In this document: in pieces, positions 24,076-37,119 of the stretch
Position numbering within the stretch: the first letter of the stretch is position 1
Layout: the number at the start of each line of letters is the position of its first letter
Source of the DNA: Hermodice carunculata
Taxonomy: Eukaryota > Annelida > Polychaeta > Eunicida > Amphinomidae
DNA length: 64,000 nucleotides
Assembly: GCA_964020975.1 (NCBI GenBank)
Contig: OZ026616.1
Coordinates: 84,431,868 to 84,495,867 of the forward strand
Direction of reading: 5' to 3'
The notes under the pieces: generated by a model
What the model was told of the DNA's origin: nothing
Database searches by the model: none
Seen by the model: only the letters and a program-made list of their open reading frames with translations
Made by a program: the position numbers and the translations under genes

Positions 24076-25394
24076 TTTTGTTCTTGTTGTTATACATATC
24101 ATGCATGACATTTACCAGTTAGAGAAAACAGCCTCACTTCATAGGGAATCTTTTTCTTATAGGGAATCTTTCTCTCCACAAGAAAAACAAATCTCCAGAA
24201 AAAAATATTTGTGCAAGAAGAATACCTCAATAAGAAACACATCTAACATTACTCTCTCCAGTTCCCCAAACTACATAACCCACATGTACATTCTTCTTGC
24301 AAATAGGAAACAGAATGTGGAATTAAGTTCCAAGGCCATTCTTATCAATTGTTAACAAATATACTGAGCTGACAGTGAAACCCATGAATAAAGACAACTT
24401 ATCTGAAAGCATGGTGGCTCTGGAATTCAGCAGAATGCCTGGGTCAATGCACTTCCTGCACTCCCATGCAGCCTGTATCTTACCTCAAATTCAATTTCTT
24501 TGGAAGACACTTATTTGGTATCTGTGACTTAGAAATATACATGTTATCTCACATACAGTACTCGAAGCTGATTCCAGTCTTGATATCTACGAGCTGGTCT
24601 AGGCTAAAACACATGATGCCATGAATATCCAGTTTATTGCTGAAGCAGAAGGGAGTTTCTCATGTGAAAAACATTATGCATCCCCCAAGCAGGCACCTCT
24701 CACCAGAGGCCACCCCTCTAAGAGGCGCACCATTCTTCTGCAGAAAGTTTGAAATTTGACCTCAGGATCACGGCAAATTTAAGGCAAGTTGCACCTCCTA
24801 ATCAACAGGAATATATGCAGTTTGACCTTTAAAAGTCTCTCAGGTTTAAATTAAACCATACAAATTGAAAGCCCATAAGTACTTTCCTATTATCTTTTAA
24901 AAGGAACCTTGGGACTACAATGAACCATTAAGAAGGTATAAGCCAATATTTGAAAATTGCTGAGTCAGCATAAAAATTCAACAAGGATTTGATCTTGACC
25001 TTTGACCTGAAGGTTATATATTATCATACTGGAAAAATTTCCCAGATCGACAGCTTATCTGTACCAATTACGAGGCAACAGGTCACAAGAGAACAGAAAT
25101 GTTTAGGAAAATAAGATACACGGCGGTGGTGGGGGACAACGGGACTAAACACTATATGCATCTTCCTCTAAAGGGGATGCATAATTATAATCTCATGAGC
25201 ACAGCAAAAATCCATGTAAATCAAGTTAACCCTTCCTTTTAAATGGTAAAAGCTTGTGTCAAAAGTTAGATGCTCTGATGTTTTTGTGGGGGTTTTTTTT
25301 TGTGTTTTTTTTTTTAAATTTAATCTAATCATTATGAAAAAATTCAGAATAGAAACAGAGGACAAAACCTTAGTCATGTCTTACACTAACAACC
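24076..25394. other. No gene recognised
   Basis: Anonymous. Contains 'caccagaggccacccc' at about 24703, but no coding-like frame or element termini. Confidence 0.45.
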
Positions 25395-25470
25395 CTGCTT
25401 GGCATTGGTTGGATACTTCATGGTCAACCCATGCTAAGAAATTTTGTTGACTCAGCTCTAATCTAGGGCA
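25395..25470. repeat. Isolated MITE palindrome core
   Basis: 'cctgcttggcattggttgga' faces 'caacccatgctaagaaattt' with 'gttgactcag' following. It matches the core of type 1 TTAA MITEs and lies just upstream of a fuller copy. Confidence 0.5.
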
Positions 25471-25522
25471 AAATGCTTATGCAGCAGACACATCTTGAAT
25501 TTTCAATGAACTTGAAACTATT

Positions 25523-25756
25523 CTAACCCTTTCCCCTTGAATTAAGACTGAGTCAACAGCTTTCCTCAGTGTGGAATGGTTGGAAGCACCCAATACATGC
25601 CAAAGAAAGTTGTTGACCTGAGGCTCTCGTGATGGGTCTCATCCACATTTCTCATTTTTTTCTAATTACAGTCAGTTAAAACTGGTCAAAAACATTGAAG
25701 AGGATGGCATTTGGCCACCTGTCAGTTTTGGCCAGTTTAAAAGGGGAAAAGGTTAA
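25523..25756. mobile_element. TTAA MITE type 1, copy c
   Basis: The left end 'ctaaccctttccccttg' (TTAA eroded to CTAA) and the right end 'aaaaggggaaaaggttaa' are inverted. The core 'gagtcaacagctttcct' faces 'agaaagttgttgacctg'. It follows the same internal order as the copy at 9248-9487. Non-coding. Confidence 0.7.
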
Positions 25757-26054
25757 AGAATTTAAAGCATTTCTCTAGCTTTATTTTGGAATGGGTAAAA
25801 AATGGAATCAATGCCAGTTTAACTGAAATGTTGGAGGTCAAGCAGGCTTCATCTTTGTTAGGGTTTTCTTTGGTCTTTAATTGAACAGAAGCTCACCTAA
25901 AACCTACTTTTTTCACATTTTCATTAGCCATGAGAGAGAGTATTTTTGTCAGATTCTTTACACCTATATTGATTACAGGATATTTATGATTTACATCACA
26001 GGTGTCTACTTTCTTGTGACACTTATCTGGGGCACCATGGTCAAGAGGATCACC

Positions 26055-26302
26055 CTAACTCTTTCAATGCCAACTTTTAGACTAAGTCAACACCCTTTCT
26101 TGGTGCAATTTGGGCACAGTGGGCCCAAAGTGTGCTAGACAAAGCTGTTGACCTGGACAATTATATTCTATAGGACTACAAGCATGCTGGTACTTGAATG
26201 AAAGGTCCTTTTACAAAGAGTATGAATTTGGCATCCATTTGATAATTCAGAGTCCATCTTAATTACATCGACTTAAGTCACAGCTAGCAGTAAAACAGTT
26301 AA
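26055..26302. mobile_element. TTAA MITE type 2, copy b
   Basis: The left end is 'ctaactctttcaatgccaac', and the right end 'agcagtaaaacagttaa' is a worn inverted match. The core 'tttgggcacagtgggccc' is palindromic. It is oriented opposite to copy a: its right flank word 'cttaagtcacag' corresponds to the left flank of copy a. Confidence 0.6.
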
Positions 26303-27308
26303 AACTCTTGATAAGTGCTGCCCTCTGGTGGATCATCAACCACAAGTGCCAGGTCAATGACCAAAGAAATCATGCCATTTATCAATTCTTCCCAAGTACA
26401 ATAGCACTTTATGTCATTCTCTGTTTTTCACTATTACTGGCCATACCAGTAAAACAGGACAGACAGCCCAATATTTCTGATATCACCTAAAGCATAAATA
26501 TGCATTAATTTTACTTTCATCGCAAAAGCTTTTTGAAACATAGAATTTTCCTGTCATGTCATTCACTATTTTTTTTTACTTCCATGTTTCAGTAACATGA
26601 AAGCAATACAAGATGCCACTTATCTGAAGTAATCAGAAACATTTATATGACTGTTGTCGCAAAAGGCCAGGATCTGTGCTCAAATGACATGACAAAAGAG
26701 AGTAATTTGTCTGATTTCACACAAATTAGCATTCCCTGATGAATACAATCCTTTTTGATATTTAGAATACTCCAAAGCATCTTTCTCACCTTTATCAGTG
26801 TTCTGACATAAAAGTCACCATATTAGATAGATTGAAATTATGAGATGGTGAAAAGTGATATTTTCTCATCAGCATGAAAAATAAATTTGGAATGAAATCA
26901 GATGCACAAAACTCATGAAGGAAACTACCTGATCGTGATGCCAAATGGAACCTTTTATATTGTCATGACATGCTGTTTGAATATGCACTTAGTGGTTTTG
27001 AAAGGCATAGATGTGTGATACTCTCTGAACACTTTTCACTCACAAATACACAATAACAAGCTCTGAGCAAAACATAGGCCTTGCCACTGATAAGCATTTT
27101 AGCAAGAACTGAAGTAACTTTCATTCAGCTGATAACTTTCAAAGACCACCCACTGTGACATTCCAATTATTCTGTTAAAATTTGGATAAAAGTTTGATGT
27201 ATACACGACATAACTGATGCATCTAAACAAACTCTTTCATCTCAGATCAAAACTGAGTTAAAATCTTTCCTTGGCATAGAACATGGTTGATACTGGGCAT
27301 ATTATTTG
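26303..27308. other. No gene; one eroded MITE trace
   Basis: Anonymous except for a weak trace of the TTAA-MITE core at about 27240-27300 ('aaaactgagttaaaatcttt', 'ccttggcatag'). Confidence 0.4.
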
Positions 27309-27571
27309 ACAGGTATGTACTCCATTTCTCATTCCAAACTTGATATAAAGCAGGTATGCACTTCATTTCTCATTCCAAACTTTGAAGGACAAATAACTTA
27401 ACATACAACTGATATACGTTTTATTTCTCTTTCCAAACTTTGAAGGAGAAATCACTTGACATACAACTGGTATGTACTTCATTTCTCATTTCAAACTTTG
27501 AAGGAAAAATCACTTGACATACAACAGGTATACACTTCATTTCTCATTCTAAACTTTGAAGGAGAAATCAC
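27309..27571. repeat. Minisatellite, about 5 units of 58-59 bp
   Basis: Units start near 27311, 27352, 27411, 27469 and 27527 with variants of 'ggtatgtacttcatttctc', followed by 'attccaaactttgaagga' and 'aaatcacttgacatacaac'. The first unit is shortened (41 bp); the others are 58-59 bp. Confidence 0.85.
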
Positions 27572-29399
27572 GTACTTGATACACTGTACATTCCCTGTGT
27601 ATCAAATTTTCATGGTACGACAAAAAACTTTATTTTATTATAACTTGCTTAATCCACGTTAAAATTACTAAATTGCTAATTTGATATAACTGAAGTATAT
27701 TCACCTATTTGCATCACCCCCAATTAAACTATTATGCTCTTTAGGCAATCTTTACAGTAGTGTAATAATTTTGATAGCTTAGAAATTGTTACTACATTGG
27801 CATACAATACAGACCTTTCAATTTCCAGCTACTAACTCTGGCCACCAAGATCACACAATGACACTTCGCCATTGTTCACAGTGCATGTAATTTAATTTTA
27901 AGAGGTAGCACAGCAAGTGAGTGGGTCATCAAGCAGACATTGATGTATGTACATGTACATGTAGGTATAGTGAATAGGAATATGACACCATGATGATATA
28001 CATGTACAATGTATGTTTGACACCACTGTATTTCAACAGCACCCAAGGGTCAGCAGGACTGTGTACAACCCTATGGTGCCAGACTGTTCTTCACATGCAC
28101 AAAAATATGCATATTTGGAGAAATAGCCATGGACATTGGGGGTTAAACCCCACATCTTTCAACTCACATTGAACTTGGCAATGCATACATGTATATCAAG
28201 CAGCTTGACCTGACCTTTAAGGTACACTGTAACTATGAAATCAGCCAGACATGTGATTGTTGCACTGAGATGGCCCAAGTCAGTGACTCGAATATCAAAA
28301 ATTCTGCATCAGTACAACTTATGCATGTACCCATATTTCCTCCCTGGTTAAAATGATGTATTGATTGCCAACCTTTTACTGCCAGCAATTGCAGAATGAA
28401 GTCATATAAAATGGTGACTTTTAATAATTACACATTTTTCTGCCATTTGAGACAAATTTTGCAAGAGGAAATTTGAAGCAGTGGATGACTGCTTTGAACC
28501 TGAAAATACAAGAAGGTGTTACAAATCAACCTTATCTTGTGTTTGTATGAGTAAAAGAACCAATCAAATTGTCTTTTTAAATTGGTCGTTTTACTTAAAT
28601 TGAAACTCTACACTATTACATAACTATTGTAGTTACAGAGCAGACACACAAACAAAACCTTCCTCTGGTTTGTGCATACGAGTCAACGAATACATGCAGC
28701 TTCACAAGATATAAACACATTATTCATTCCAATAGTAGCACACTGTGCTAATGCAAAGATTTCCAGGAGCAAGACATGGTTTTCGTGCAGTTTTGTGATA
28801 ATGATATGTCTTAAATTACAATACCACAAGCAATTATAATAGAATCCATACAGCATAAAGTAAAATAATGAGCCCTCTTCTTCCATCAGAAACAGTTAAT
28901 TTTTTAAAATATTGAAAAATATTGAATTTTCAATAGAACCCTCAAGGGCAGTAAATCCCATCCCAACAACTAGAACACAGCACAAATGTATAGTGTTCGA
29001 GTTCCTCCCAACGCAAATTCCCAAGCTTAAAAAGTAGGGTGTGTGCTTTTATCAGGGCATGTGCTACAATTAGAATGAATACACTACGGGGAATGTTTCT
29101 GTTATAAAATTATGGTAATGTGCATGCATTATGCAAATTATAGTTTTATTGGATATGATAATACTCCATACAAGAAAAAAGATGTGTCTTATATTCACCA
29201 GCTATCACAGTTTTCTAATGCTACATACTTGTACATTGAATATATGCTACATATATCAATTTAACAGAAAATGATTTTAAAGTTACATATGTTTGAATTC
29301 ATTGTTTAACTACAAAATGACTAAATCAGTACCATCTACATTCACTGACAATTACAAGAAGGCTGTGTGAACAGCCCATGCTCAGCTGACCTAGAGATT
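27572..29399. other. No gene recognised
   Basis: Anonymous AT-rich sequence. No coding-like frame, element ends or tandem arrays seen. Confidence 0.5.
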
Positions 29400-31060
29400 C
29401 ATTACACTTGTTTTTCTATGAACTTGGGACATGACAAAATAGGTAGACACTTAGCAAAGGTAGATCCCTTCCAAGTTTGACACAAATCTGGCCAAAGTTA
29501 TTGAAGTTATAACCATTCCAAGAAATTTCCATGTTAAACTTTCCTGTTAAAAGTTTTTTTAAAGATTTTCAAAGAAAAAAAAATCATAAAAAAATCACTT
29601 GAGCATGACCATTTGAACAAACTTGGTAGAGACACACCAAAGGTATATTGCCACTAAATTTGAAGTCAATCTGACAGACAGTTTCCTCGGAAAAGTCCAA
29701 AACATGAATTAGCATTAGAGATAATGCCCATTGACTTACATAGGAAGGTGCACTTACCGATCAGTACCTGCATTGAAAAAAATCATCAAAAATCAAAAGT
29801 CCACAGCAGTGCCACCTGGTAAACAACTTTGACCTTTTCATAAGGGACATATCCACCAAGTTTCAGCTTACTCTGAGTGACGGTTCTGGCGAATAAATTG
29901 AAAATGGGGAAAATACATGCAAAATCATAAAATTGCAGTGCCACCTGGTGAACAAATTAACAACTAAGAGTCCCTGGGAGTGTTCCTGTGTGGCATCAAA
30001 GTAATTGGGTGAGCGGTTTCGGAGATGATGACTCTTTAAGATTTGTCAGAAAACAATTCATGAAAAATCCAAAAATCAATGGAGCATGACCATTTGACTA
30101 AACTTGGTAGAAACCCACCCAAGGACCTTTGCTACCAAGTCTGAAGTCAATCTGGTTGACAGATTCAGAGAAGTTGAAAATGTGAATTAGCATTAGAATG
30201 CCCATTGATTTATATAGTAATCAGCTGGAATAGTGCATTTACCGATAAGAACCCAAATTGAAAAAAATCATTAAAAATCAGGAAGCCACAGCAGTGCCAC
30301 CTAGTGAACAACTTTATTTGACCCTTCCACAAGGATCATATCCACAAGGTTCAGCTTAATCTGATTGATGTTTCTGGACAAGAAGTCAAAAATCGCAAAA
30401 ACAAACAAAAAATCAGAAAAAAATTGCAGCAACACCTGGTGAACACCTTAAGAACTAGCAGTCCCTAGGAGTGTTCATGTGTGATATCAAAGCAATTGGG
30501 TGAGCGGTTTTAGAGAACATTTTTTAGGGTTTGCCCTCCCACCCACCCCCAAAAAATAAAAAATCATGGGGATTTGGTCGAGTGGATATGTGCGTTTCCC
30601 ATTTCAGCTGGTGCCAAAGGTTGCAGGTTCGAGTCCCGCTCGTTCCGAACATGAAATAAAAAAATCCAAAAATCACTGGAGCATGACCATTTGAACTAAC
30701 TTGGCATAAACCCACCCAAGGTACATTACCACCAAGTGTGAGGTGAATCCGGTCAACGGTTTTAGAGAAGTAAAAAATGTGAATTGTGAAGGCCGACGGA
30801 CGAACATCTCTATTATGTTACACTTATGTACTAACAATGATCCTGAAGTGAGTGTTTAAGGCAATTGATTCTAGTCACCTCTACACCCAAGTGATGAAAT
30901 AGGAGTAGCCAACATTGAATGATGGTTTCTAACTTTAGACAGACTAGAGAAAATCTCTAGGTGGGTTCAGACGGATGATGGATGCCTAGTCACCACATAA
31001 GGTCAGCTGAGTGGCAAGTCAGCTGAGCTAAAAAAAAACAAACAAACAAAAAAAAACTTG
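29400..31060. repeat. Long decayed interspersed repeat with internal repetition
   Basis: About three passes of the same text occur: 'ggagcatgaccatttga', 'acttggtagagac', 'cacccaaggtacattgccac', 'tgaagtcaatctg', 'cagtgccacctggtgaac', 'gagtgttcctgtgtg', 'gggtgagcggttt'. Pass length is about 560 bases. It ends in 'gtcagctgagctaaaaa' and an A-rich tail (to about 31060). A related copy is at 54930-55490 and ends the same way. Shared orientation and an A-rich terminus suggest retroposition, but no coding is seen. A tRNA-like unit (30568-30655) is inserted in it. Confidence 0.7.
30568..30655 (+). repeat. tRNA-like SINE unit, best copy
   Basis: A perfect A box TGGTCGAGTGG (30575-30585) and B box GGTTCGAGTCC (30626-30636) are about 40 bases apart. 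A T arm with 4 of 5 pairs can be drawn. The box sequences and longer spacing resemble type II tRNAs (Ser/Leu). No paired acceptor stem exists, so it is not a functional tRNA. A near-direct repeat of 'aaataaaaaatc' on both sides suggests retroposition into the surrounding repeat. Copies at 3425 (+) and 45738 (-). Confidence 0.65.
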
Positions 31061-31449
31061 GCAAAAAACAGAGCCCTGCTTCTGAACTTGGATACACTGT
31101 GACTTGGCCTTTGTGGTAGATTGGTCACATTGGGAAAAAATAAAAATGAAATAAACAGATTCCAACTTCCCAGATTTCAGGCCACATTTTCTGTACCATC
31201 AGAACAATATTTGTAATAATATGAGAGAATGACCTAAACACCATGAAAGAACATGGCAAAAACTATGACAATTCTCCCAACAGTTGGCACTGGTAGCCAC
31301 AATACAGTATTTGTGGAATGCCTCCATAAAATGATCAATACAGTTACTTACATATGTACACACAACTGTTCCAAGTTCAGTGCATTTAGCCAATTTTGCC
31401 CAGTTTTTGTACAGTCTGCTGCTGTACATACATTTAAGGTTTTCATTAG
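31061..31449. other. No gene recognised
   Basis: Anonymous sequence. Two overlapping short frames on opposite strands lack motifs. Confidence 0.45.
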
Positions 31450-31535
31450 TAGAATAAGACTGAGTCAACAGCTTTCCTTGGTTCTGGGTGGGCACAATGT
31501 ACCCAACCAGGACTAAGAAAAGCTGTTGCCCCCTA
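31450..31535. repeat. Palindromic MITE core, partial
   Basis: 'gactgagtcaacagctttcc' faces 'aagaaaagctgttg' around 'gggtgggcacaatgtaccca'. The two arms complement each other but differ from other copies. No TTAA termini are recognisable. Followed at 31600-31637 by a short alternating tract (catg/cacg/caca). Confidence 0.6.
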
Positions 31536-31658
31536 GCATGAATCCCAAGGGGACTTGTCTGTTTCTTGTTCTATTTTTTTTTCTGTAGCATGAAATTTTA
31601 ACACACATGCATGCATGCACGCACGCATACACACACAAAAACTAACAAAAGAAATGAA

Positions 31659-31863
31659 CAGTGTTGCCAACCCTCCCAGATTACCCTGGAGGCTCCTGAA
31701 ATATTATGCTGAAAATTATTGTCTTGAAAAAATGTGGATTTTTGACAATTTTAAGCCACCTCACTGAATTTCATCAATATTTTCCTTCTATATCTCATAT
31801 TGATTTATCAATATCCCAGAATTTTTACTTTCCATGTCCCAGAATTTAAGCTTGGCAACACTG
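31659..31863. mobile_element. MITE with CAGTGTTGCCAA ends
   Basis: The left 'cagtgttgccaac' and right 'gcttggcaacactg' are inverted. About 205 bp, non-coding, with internal 'cccagaatttt' repeats. Flanks are 'gaaatgaa' and 'gatgaatc', not a clean target duplication. The superfamily is open; hAT is one option. A truncated copy of its left end is at 62023-62055. Confidence 0.65.
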
Positions 31864-34800
31864 GATGAATCAGATTAGATTTTACATCTGGTAGGTTTGG
31901 GGCACTTTGAGCTAGTATGGGTTAATTCCAGGAACTCTGATCCTGGCTTTGCCTTCCAAACATCCCACTAAGGTTCTGGTGTCCCAGCTTTCAGAAATAT
32001 CTGGACTGATTAACCCTTTGAGGGACTTTTAATTGCCAAAATTTTAACAGTCAGTCATACACAGGACTATCTTATGTAATATGTCTTCCATACCTAACAC
32101 AAATTCTTTTTTCAAATTATCAGTTTAACTCAAATACATGTATGGATCATCATTTAGATATTTATGGGAATGGTACATGGGTCTTCTCCCCCATGCCCAT
32201 CCCCATCCAGGGTTTCTACCAGAGTGAAATTTTAGGGTACTCAAATTTTTAAATTCTCAAGTAAAAATTCTAATAATGAAGCCTTTATGGGGTATTTCTG
32301 GGTAATATATGCTAAAATTGTTCTTTTCTGCTAAAATCTTAGGGTAAGCAAATGTACCTTTGCAATTTTTCAGGGTATACTATTTTACCCTTTTTACCCT
32401 CTGGCGGAAACCCTGCCACCCCACCCAGCATATTATGCACATACATGTATAGATATACTTGCTGATTGCATGACTCACACCAGAAGAAATGAATGACAAT
32501 AACAGGAAAAGAAGGAGAAAAGCTGTACCTGGTAAAGGATAAGTCAGAACACAGTTGTCAAGATTTATCAATGTATATTTGTGACTTTTATGCTCTGTGA
32601 GCAAAAGTGCAGCTTCCAATCCCCATTACATCTTCCAGCATGTAACGCAAATTTATTTGAGCAATTACCATTCTGCTTTAACTCAACAAAATCCAGGTAG
32701 ACAGATCAGTTCATATTTATGATGCTAATTCTTGTGGGAAATAGCAGGCACATGTACATTCATCTGTGCAATTCTACACCAAATTGGTCTCACTTAATTC
32801 TGCTACAATGCAGATCAAATTATGTTCTAATGAAAAAGATACAATTTGCTCCTTCACCTTTTTTCATACCTATAATGTATCAAGAGATGTTAGTTCCAGA
32901 GCCATTTGATTTCCATCATTTTGATATTTGAGCTGCATGTATCTCACAAGCCTTTTTAACTATGCTAACTCTCATATCATGTTCCATCAAGATTAAAATG
33001 AAGAAATTTTTATGACACTCAAATACACCTTGTCAAAACTGTGCACACTTAATTTCATCTGTCTCTTCAATTTGGAAATATGACACAAAAACTCTCCCAT
33101 GTGAAACTTAAATTATGGGATCAAGCTGGATTTTGTTGTTTTTATTTTCAGTATATCAGAATCTTGTTCGGTTCAAGCTGGACTTTGTCGCGCAAAAAGA
33201 TTTGGTTGATTTCGTAATGTTGGGATTTTGCTTGCCTGCTAAACAAACCAATCTCCATGATCACTGTTCTGGCAAGGTAACTGATTTACTTCGGTTACCA
33301 TGGTAACAGACAACACAGCAGCAGGGTATACATACTGCCAATGGCCAAGGTGATCATGATCAACATCCAGATTGGGTCTTCTCATCCGTCCATGAGAAGG
33401 GTGACTATGCACTTTTATCAGAATTATCTGGTTCAGAATGCAGACATGTGAATGATGGTTCATTCCTATACCATAATTTTCATTGATCATTCTATAAATT
33501 AATGATCAACTAGACATACCTTCCATGCAAAGTGTTGACTGAAGGGTCCACCAAGCCCTAATGAGCATGTAATTAGGCTGCTATTTGCTCAAATTAGGTC
33601 ATGATGACACAAAAATCTAATCAGTTCATCTTACCAGGTAAGATAAGCATATTGCCAAATTTGAGCAACATACATAGAGGCATTCTGTAGATATCAGGGT
33701 AATGAGAATGTGCTCATCCGGACGGACAACCTGAAAACATAAGGGGTCCCCCATGAAGTGGACTCTTTAAAAAAAAAAAAAACAACAAGACCTTGCAGCA
33801 CATACTGGTCAGAGTCTAAAATGGATACATTGGAGATTGGCCACGTGCTGAGGAGCTGCGTAATTTGCCGAGTTTCTCTGCAAGCAAGATCCATGCAGGA
33901 TAGATCTGGGTAGGAGCCCAGCAGATCCCAGCAGTTGTCACTTGCTGGATCATAACTCATCAAACTCCAGCAAAGTTGCAATGCAACCAGCTTTCGTGGT
34001 TACTCTTCAGCATAATCTAATAAGATCCTGGCTTCTGAATGTTGGGTCAGACCCCAAAAGATACATGTACCAGCAATGGCCACAAGATACTAACAATTGC
34101 CTATCTTGGGTCAAAGCCCAGTAAACTTTGGCTGGATCCTAAGATGACCTGCTATCAGGGTTCCTACCCAGCACATTGCAGTATGATTTTGGTCTGCGTT
34201 TTTTGCTCTGCTTTAAAGGCCAGATGGCAGCTGAGACATAAATTGCCAGAGAGTCCACAAAACATTGACATTCGACCACACATGTTGGCACTTAGCACTA
34301 TTTATGAGGAATTTTACTGCACAACTTTAAATGTAATTACTGAGGGGGGGGGGGGGGACTGAACAAATATTGAATTTTCAAAAGAGAGGTATATATTTTA
34401 GTCGTGGCCCATTTTGACTTAACATTGAAGTATCAATCTAAAGCATATGAAATATTCCAAATTTAATACTGTACCCGTCTGCAATATAAATACATGTACA
34501 CAACTCTCATATCTTTTTATGAATATGATACTGATGCTGAATAATTGTACTTTCCCAATGTTACATAAATACCAATATTTCACTATCATAGAGGTGACTC
34601 TTTGCTTATTTTTTGCCTTCAGTTCCATTTTTTGAAATGCAAATTGGCAAATTTTTATTTCAGAGTTTTTTGGGGGTTTTTTTGGCTTACATCCATTTTG
34701 TGTGATAGGAAAACACTAACACTGATTTTGTATCACAGAAAACACTGATTTCATGTGATACAAAACTAAACAGTTTTTTTCCCTTCTTCCCCGAGCAAAA

Positions 34801-36345
34801 ACTGATCAGTTCTTTATTGCATATCAGTGTTTTGATGGCTTCCCTACATACACAGGAAATTTGTGGCTGCAGTGTACAGATCGTTACATGCTAAAAGGTG
34901 ATGTGACGGAGTTGGTATCATTAAAAAAAAAAGTAAACACATAAATAAAATAAGCAGATGAGAGATTTAATACTCTGTGGACAGGCAACACAAGACATGT
35001 CTGAATGCTGCATCTGGTATTTCTCTGTGAGAAAATACTGTAATACTACAGGGATACATTGACCGCCACAGACCATTAGCCTTTTAAGTGCAGGGAAAGT
35101 CTCACAAGGTGTGATGAATTTTTCATTTACTATGTTTAGTTTTCCATTGAATTTCACCAGTGCCTAAAAACTGTGAAAATAAGTCAATTAATACAGTAAA
35201 TACACTATAGCTTTCCAAACAGTTAATCTAAAGTTCCAGCAAACATCACAAATGAAAACACCTAAAAGATGTTTGGAAAAAAAAAAAACACATTACAATG
35301 GGACAAGCCACCACACCTGTATATTGTTATATATCCAGACCACAAGTATTTTCACAGATTCAGTGATGGTACGTAATCCATACATCTGCTTATAGGTCCG
35401 TAGACGCCAATTCTGTATGCTTCTTTGTTTTCACAATCCAATTTTTATCTTTTCACAATGAGGGATACCAGATGTAAATACAAATTATATCAGCAGATGC
35501 CAAAGGAGAATGGAAACTGGCAGATGCCACAGCTATCAACCACAAACTCTCCCCACTTGGAGTGCACACAAAGGTCAAAACTGTCATCAATGGTGTAAAA
35601 AGTACCAACATCGATATTTATCCTCAAGTGTTAATCAACAGATATAGATGGCCCATGAACCCACAGACTATGTTATGAAAGCAATGAAAAATTTGACAGC
35701 TGGTGCTTGCTAGACTTGCCAAACTGCAGTTTTTCCACACAATAATTTGTTTTCATTATCAACCACAATATTTATGGTCATGTTGTGGCTATCGTTTTTC
35801 CAAGCTTGTCCATTACGATGGACAAACAATGTATATTGATGAGTAATCACATGGACAATTTGGAACTCATTTGTTGCATGTGAGGCTGGGTTATGATCAT
35901 TGCTTCAACATACAACTCTTTTGAAACATCAAACATGCATCCTGCCCTGAGGCCAATAGACAGCAAAGTAAACAGCCCTTGCACTTAGAAAGGCCTCAAG
36001 AGCATATTCATTCATGGATAGAAACACTTAGTAATGACAGGTAAATCAGCATGGCATTTACAGAACATTACCATTCCAAGTGAGGAAACAGGACACATGA
36101 AGAAACACTGAAACATTTATAGCTGTTAGTCTGTACAGGTTATTGACCGGCAAACTTTTCTGTCTGCAACCATAAAAAGCCATTATTATCAGTAATTATG
36201 AGCTGTTTGTGAAAAAGCTTGCAAATATTTCCTGAATGTTGAAAATATAATTAAATAAATGCCTAAGATAACATTAATGTTGATAAGTGTACTTTTCATA
36301 GCTTTTGTATTAGTAGTTCATGGAGGAATTGTTGACCACAAATTT
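31864..36345. other. Long stretch with no gene recognised
   Basis: Anonymous. Notable local items: a short palindrome 'ggttaccatggtaac' at about 33294-33307, an A run at 33768-33782, and a run of 14 G at about 34345-34358. None of the short frames shows a motif or coding-like pattern. Confidence 0.45.
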
Positions 36346-36600
36346 CAGGGGTGGATCCAGAATTTTTGGGTGGAAGGAAGCAAAAATAGGAGGCCTAGGG
36401 TTTGGGAGCAACTAAGGCACCAAATGAGGTCCAGGGCAAGACCCCAACCGGGGCCTGGGGGAGGAGCCCCTGGAAGCTCATCGGTTTTATGCATTTCTGG
36501 AGGCCAAGAAAAGCATATCTTGACATCAAAACTGTCTTCATTGTGAGCATAAACTCGTTGCCTTTTACTTTCTTTGGCCATAAAAGCAACTGCATGTAAA
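36346..36600 (+). repeat. Interspersed repeat starting 'caggggtggatccag'
   Basis: The start 'caggggtggatccagaattt' is a form I recognise as common at the edge of interspersed repeats in marine invertebrates. The following G-rich 'ccggggcctgggggaggagc' is unlike the surroundings. No partner end is visible, so it is probably partial. Confidence 0.4.
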
Positions 36601-36890
36601 ATATATATGTTTTTTATCATTAAGACCATCTGTTGTTAGAAGTTACCTGCTGTATCTGACCACGTATTTTTAAAACACAACAACAATTCTCTCTGTTAGG
36701 TTAGTTGCATTTCCTCCTCCTTCTTTAGTCTTAACGATAGGGATAGGGGAAGAGCATACTCCTGGCACTCTACCCTGCATCTGCACCTAAACTCACTCAA
36801 GAAACTTTGGTACTGCCTGTATCAGTACACATTTTCTTATGCTCACAGGTGTTTGCTTATGCTACATGACCTCTCCAGTCTTAACTCATT

Positions 36891-37119
36891 CCACCCTGAC
36901 AGAAGACCCAGTCAACAGCTTTCCCTGGCACGCTCTGGGCACAATGCACCCAGAGTGCACCAAGGAAAGCTGTTGACCATGAACATATAATTAGGAATTA
37001 TCTTCCATGCAAATTTCATCCAAAATTTTGAAAAATAACCCCTAAATTAGTAAAATACAATTTGCAGACAACATTTAGATATTAGCGGGAAAAAGCGTAA
37101 TTAGGGCAGAATGAGTTAA
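36891..37119. mobile_element. TTAA MITE, type 2 variant (CTCATTC ends)
   Basis: TTAA (36891-36894) then 'ctcattccaccctg'. The right end 'agggcagaatgag' is followed by TTAA (37116-37119). The core 'caacagctttccctggca' faces 'caccaaggaaagctgttgac' around a 'ctgggcacaatgcacccag' loop region. 229 bp, intact outline, non-coding. Confidence 0.7.

Noticed and set aside
30568-30655. A functional tRNA gene
   Set aside because: A and B boxes are perfect but no acceptor stem or proper anticodon arm can be formed, and related copies share the same defects.
31600-31640. Short catgcatg/cacgcacg/cacacaca tract as a CRISPR-like or regulatory array
   Set aside because: It is a simple alternating purine-pyrimidine microsatellite. 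CRISPR arrays do not occur in this kind of genome.
33830-34170. Possible large inverted repeat with 'gggtaggagccc' and 'ggttcctaccca'
   Set aside because: Only short words pair and the rest of the arms do not match.
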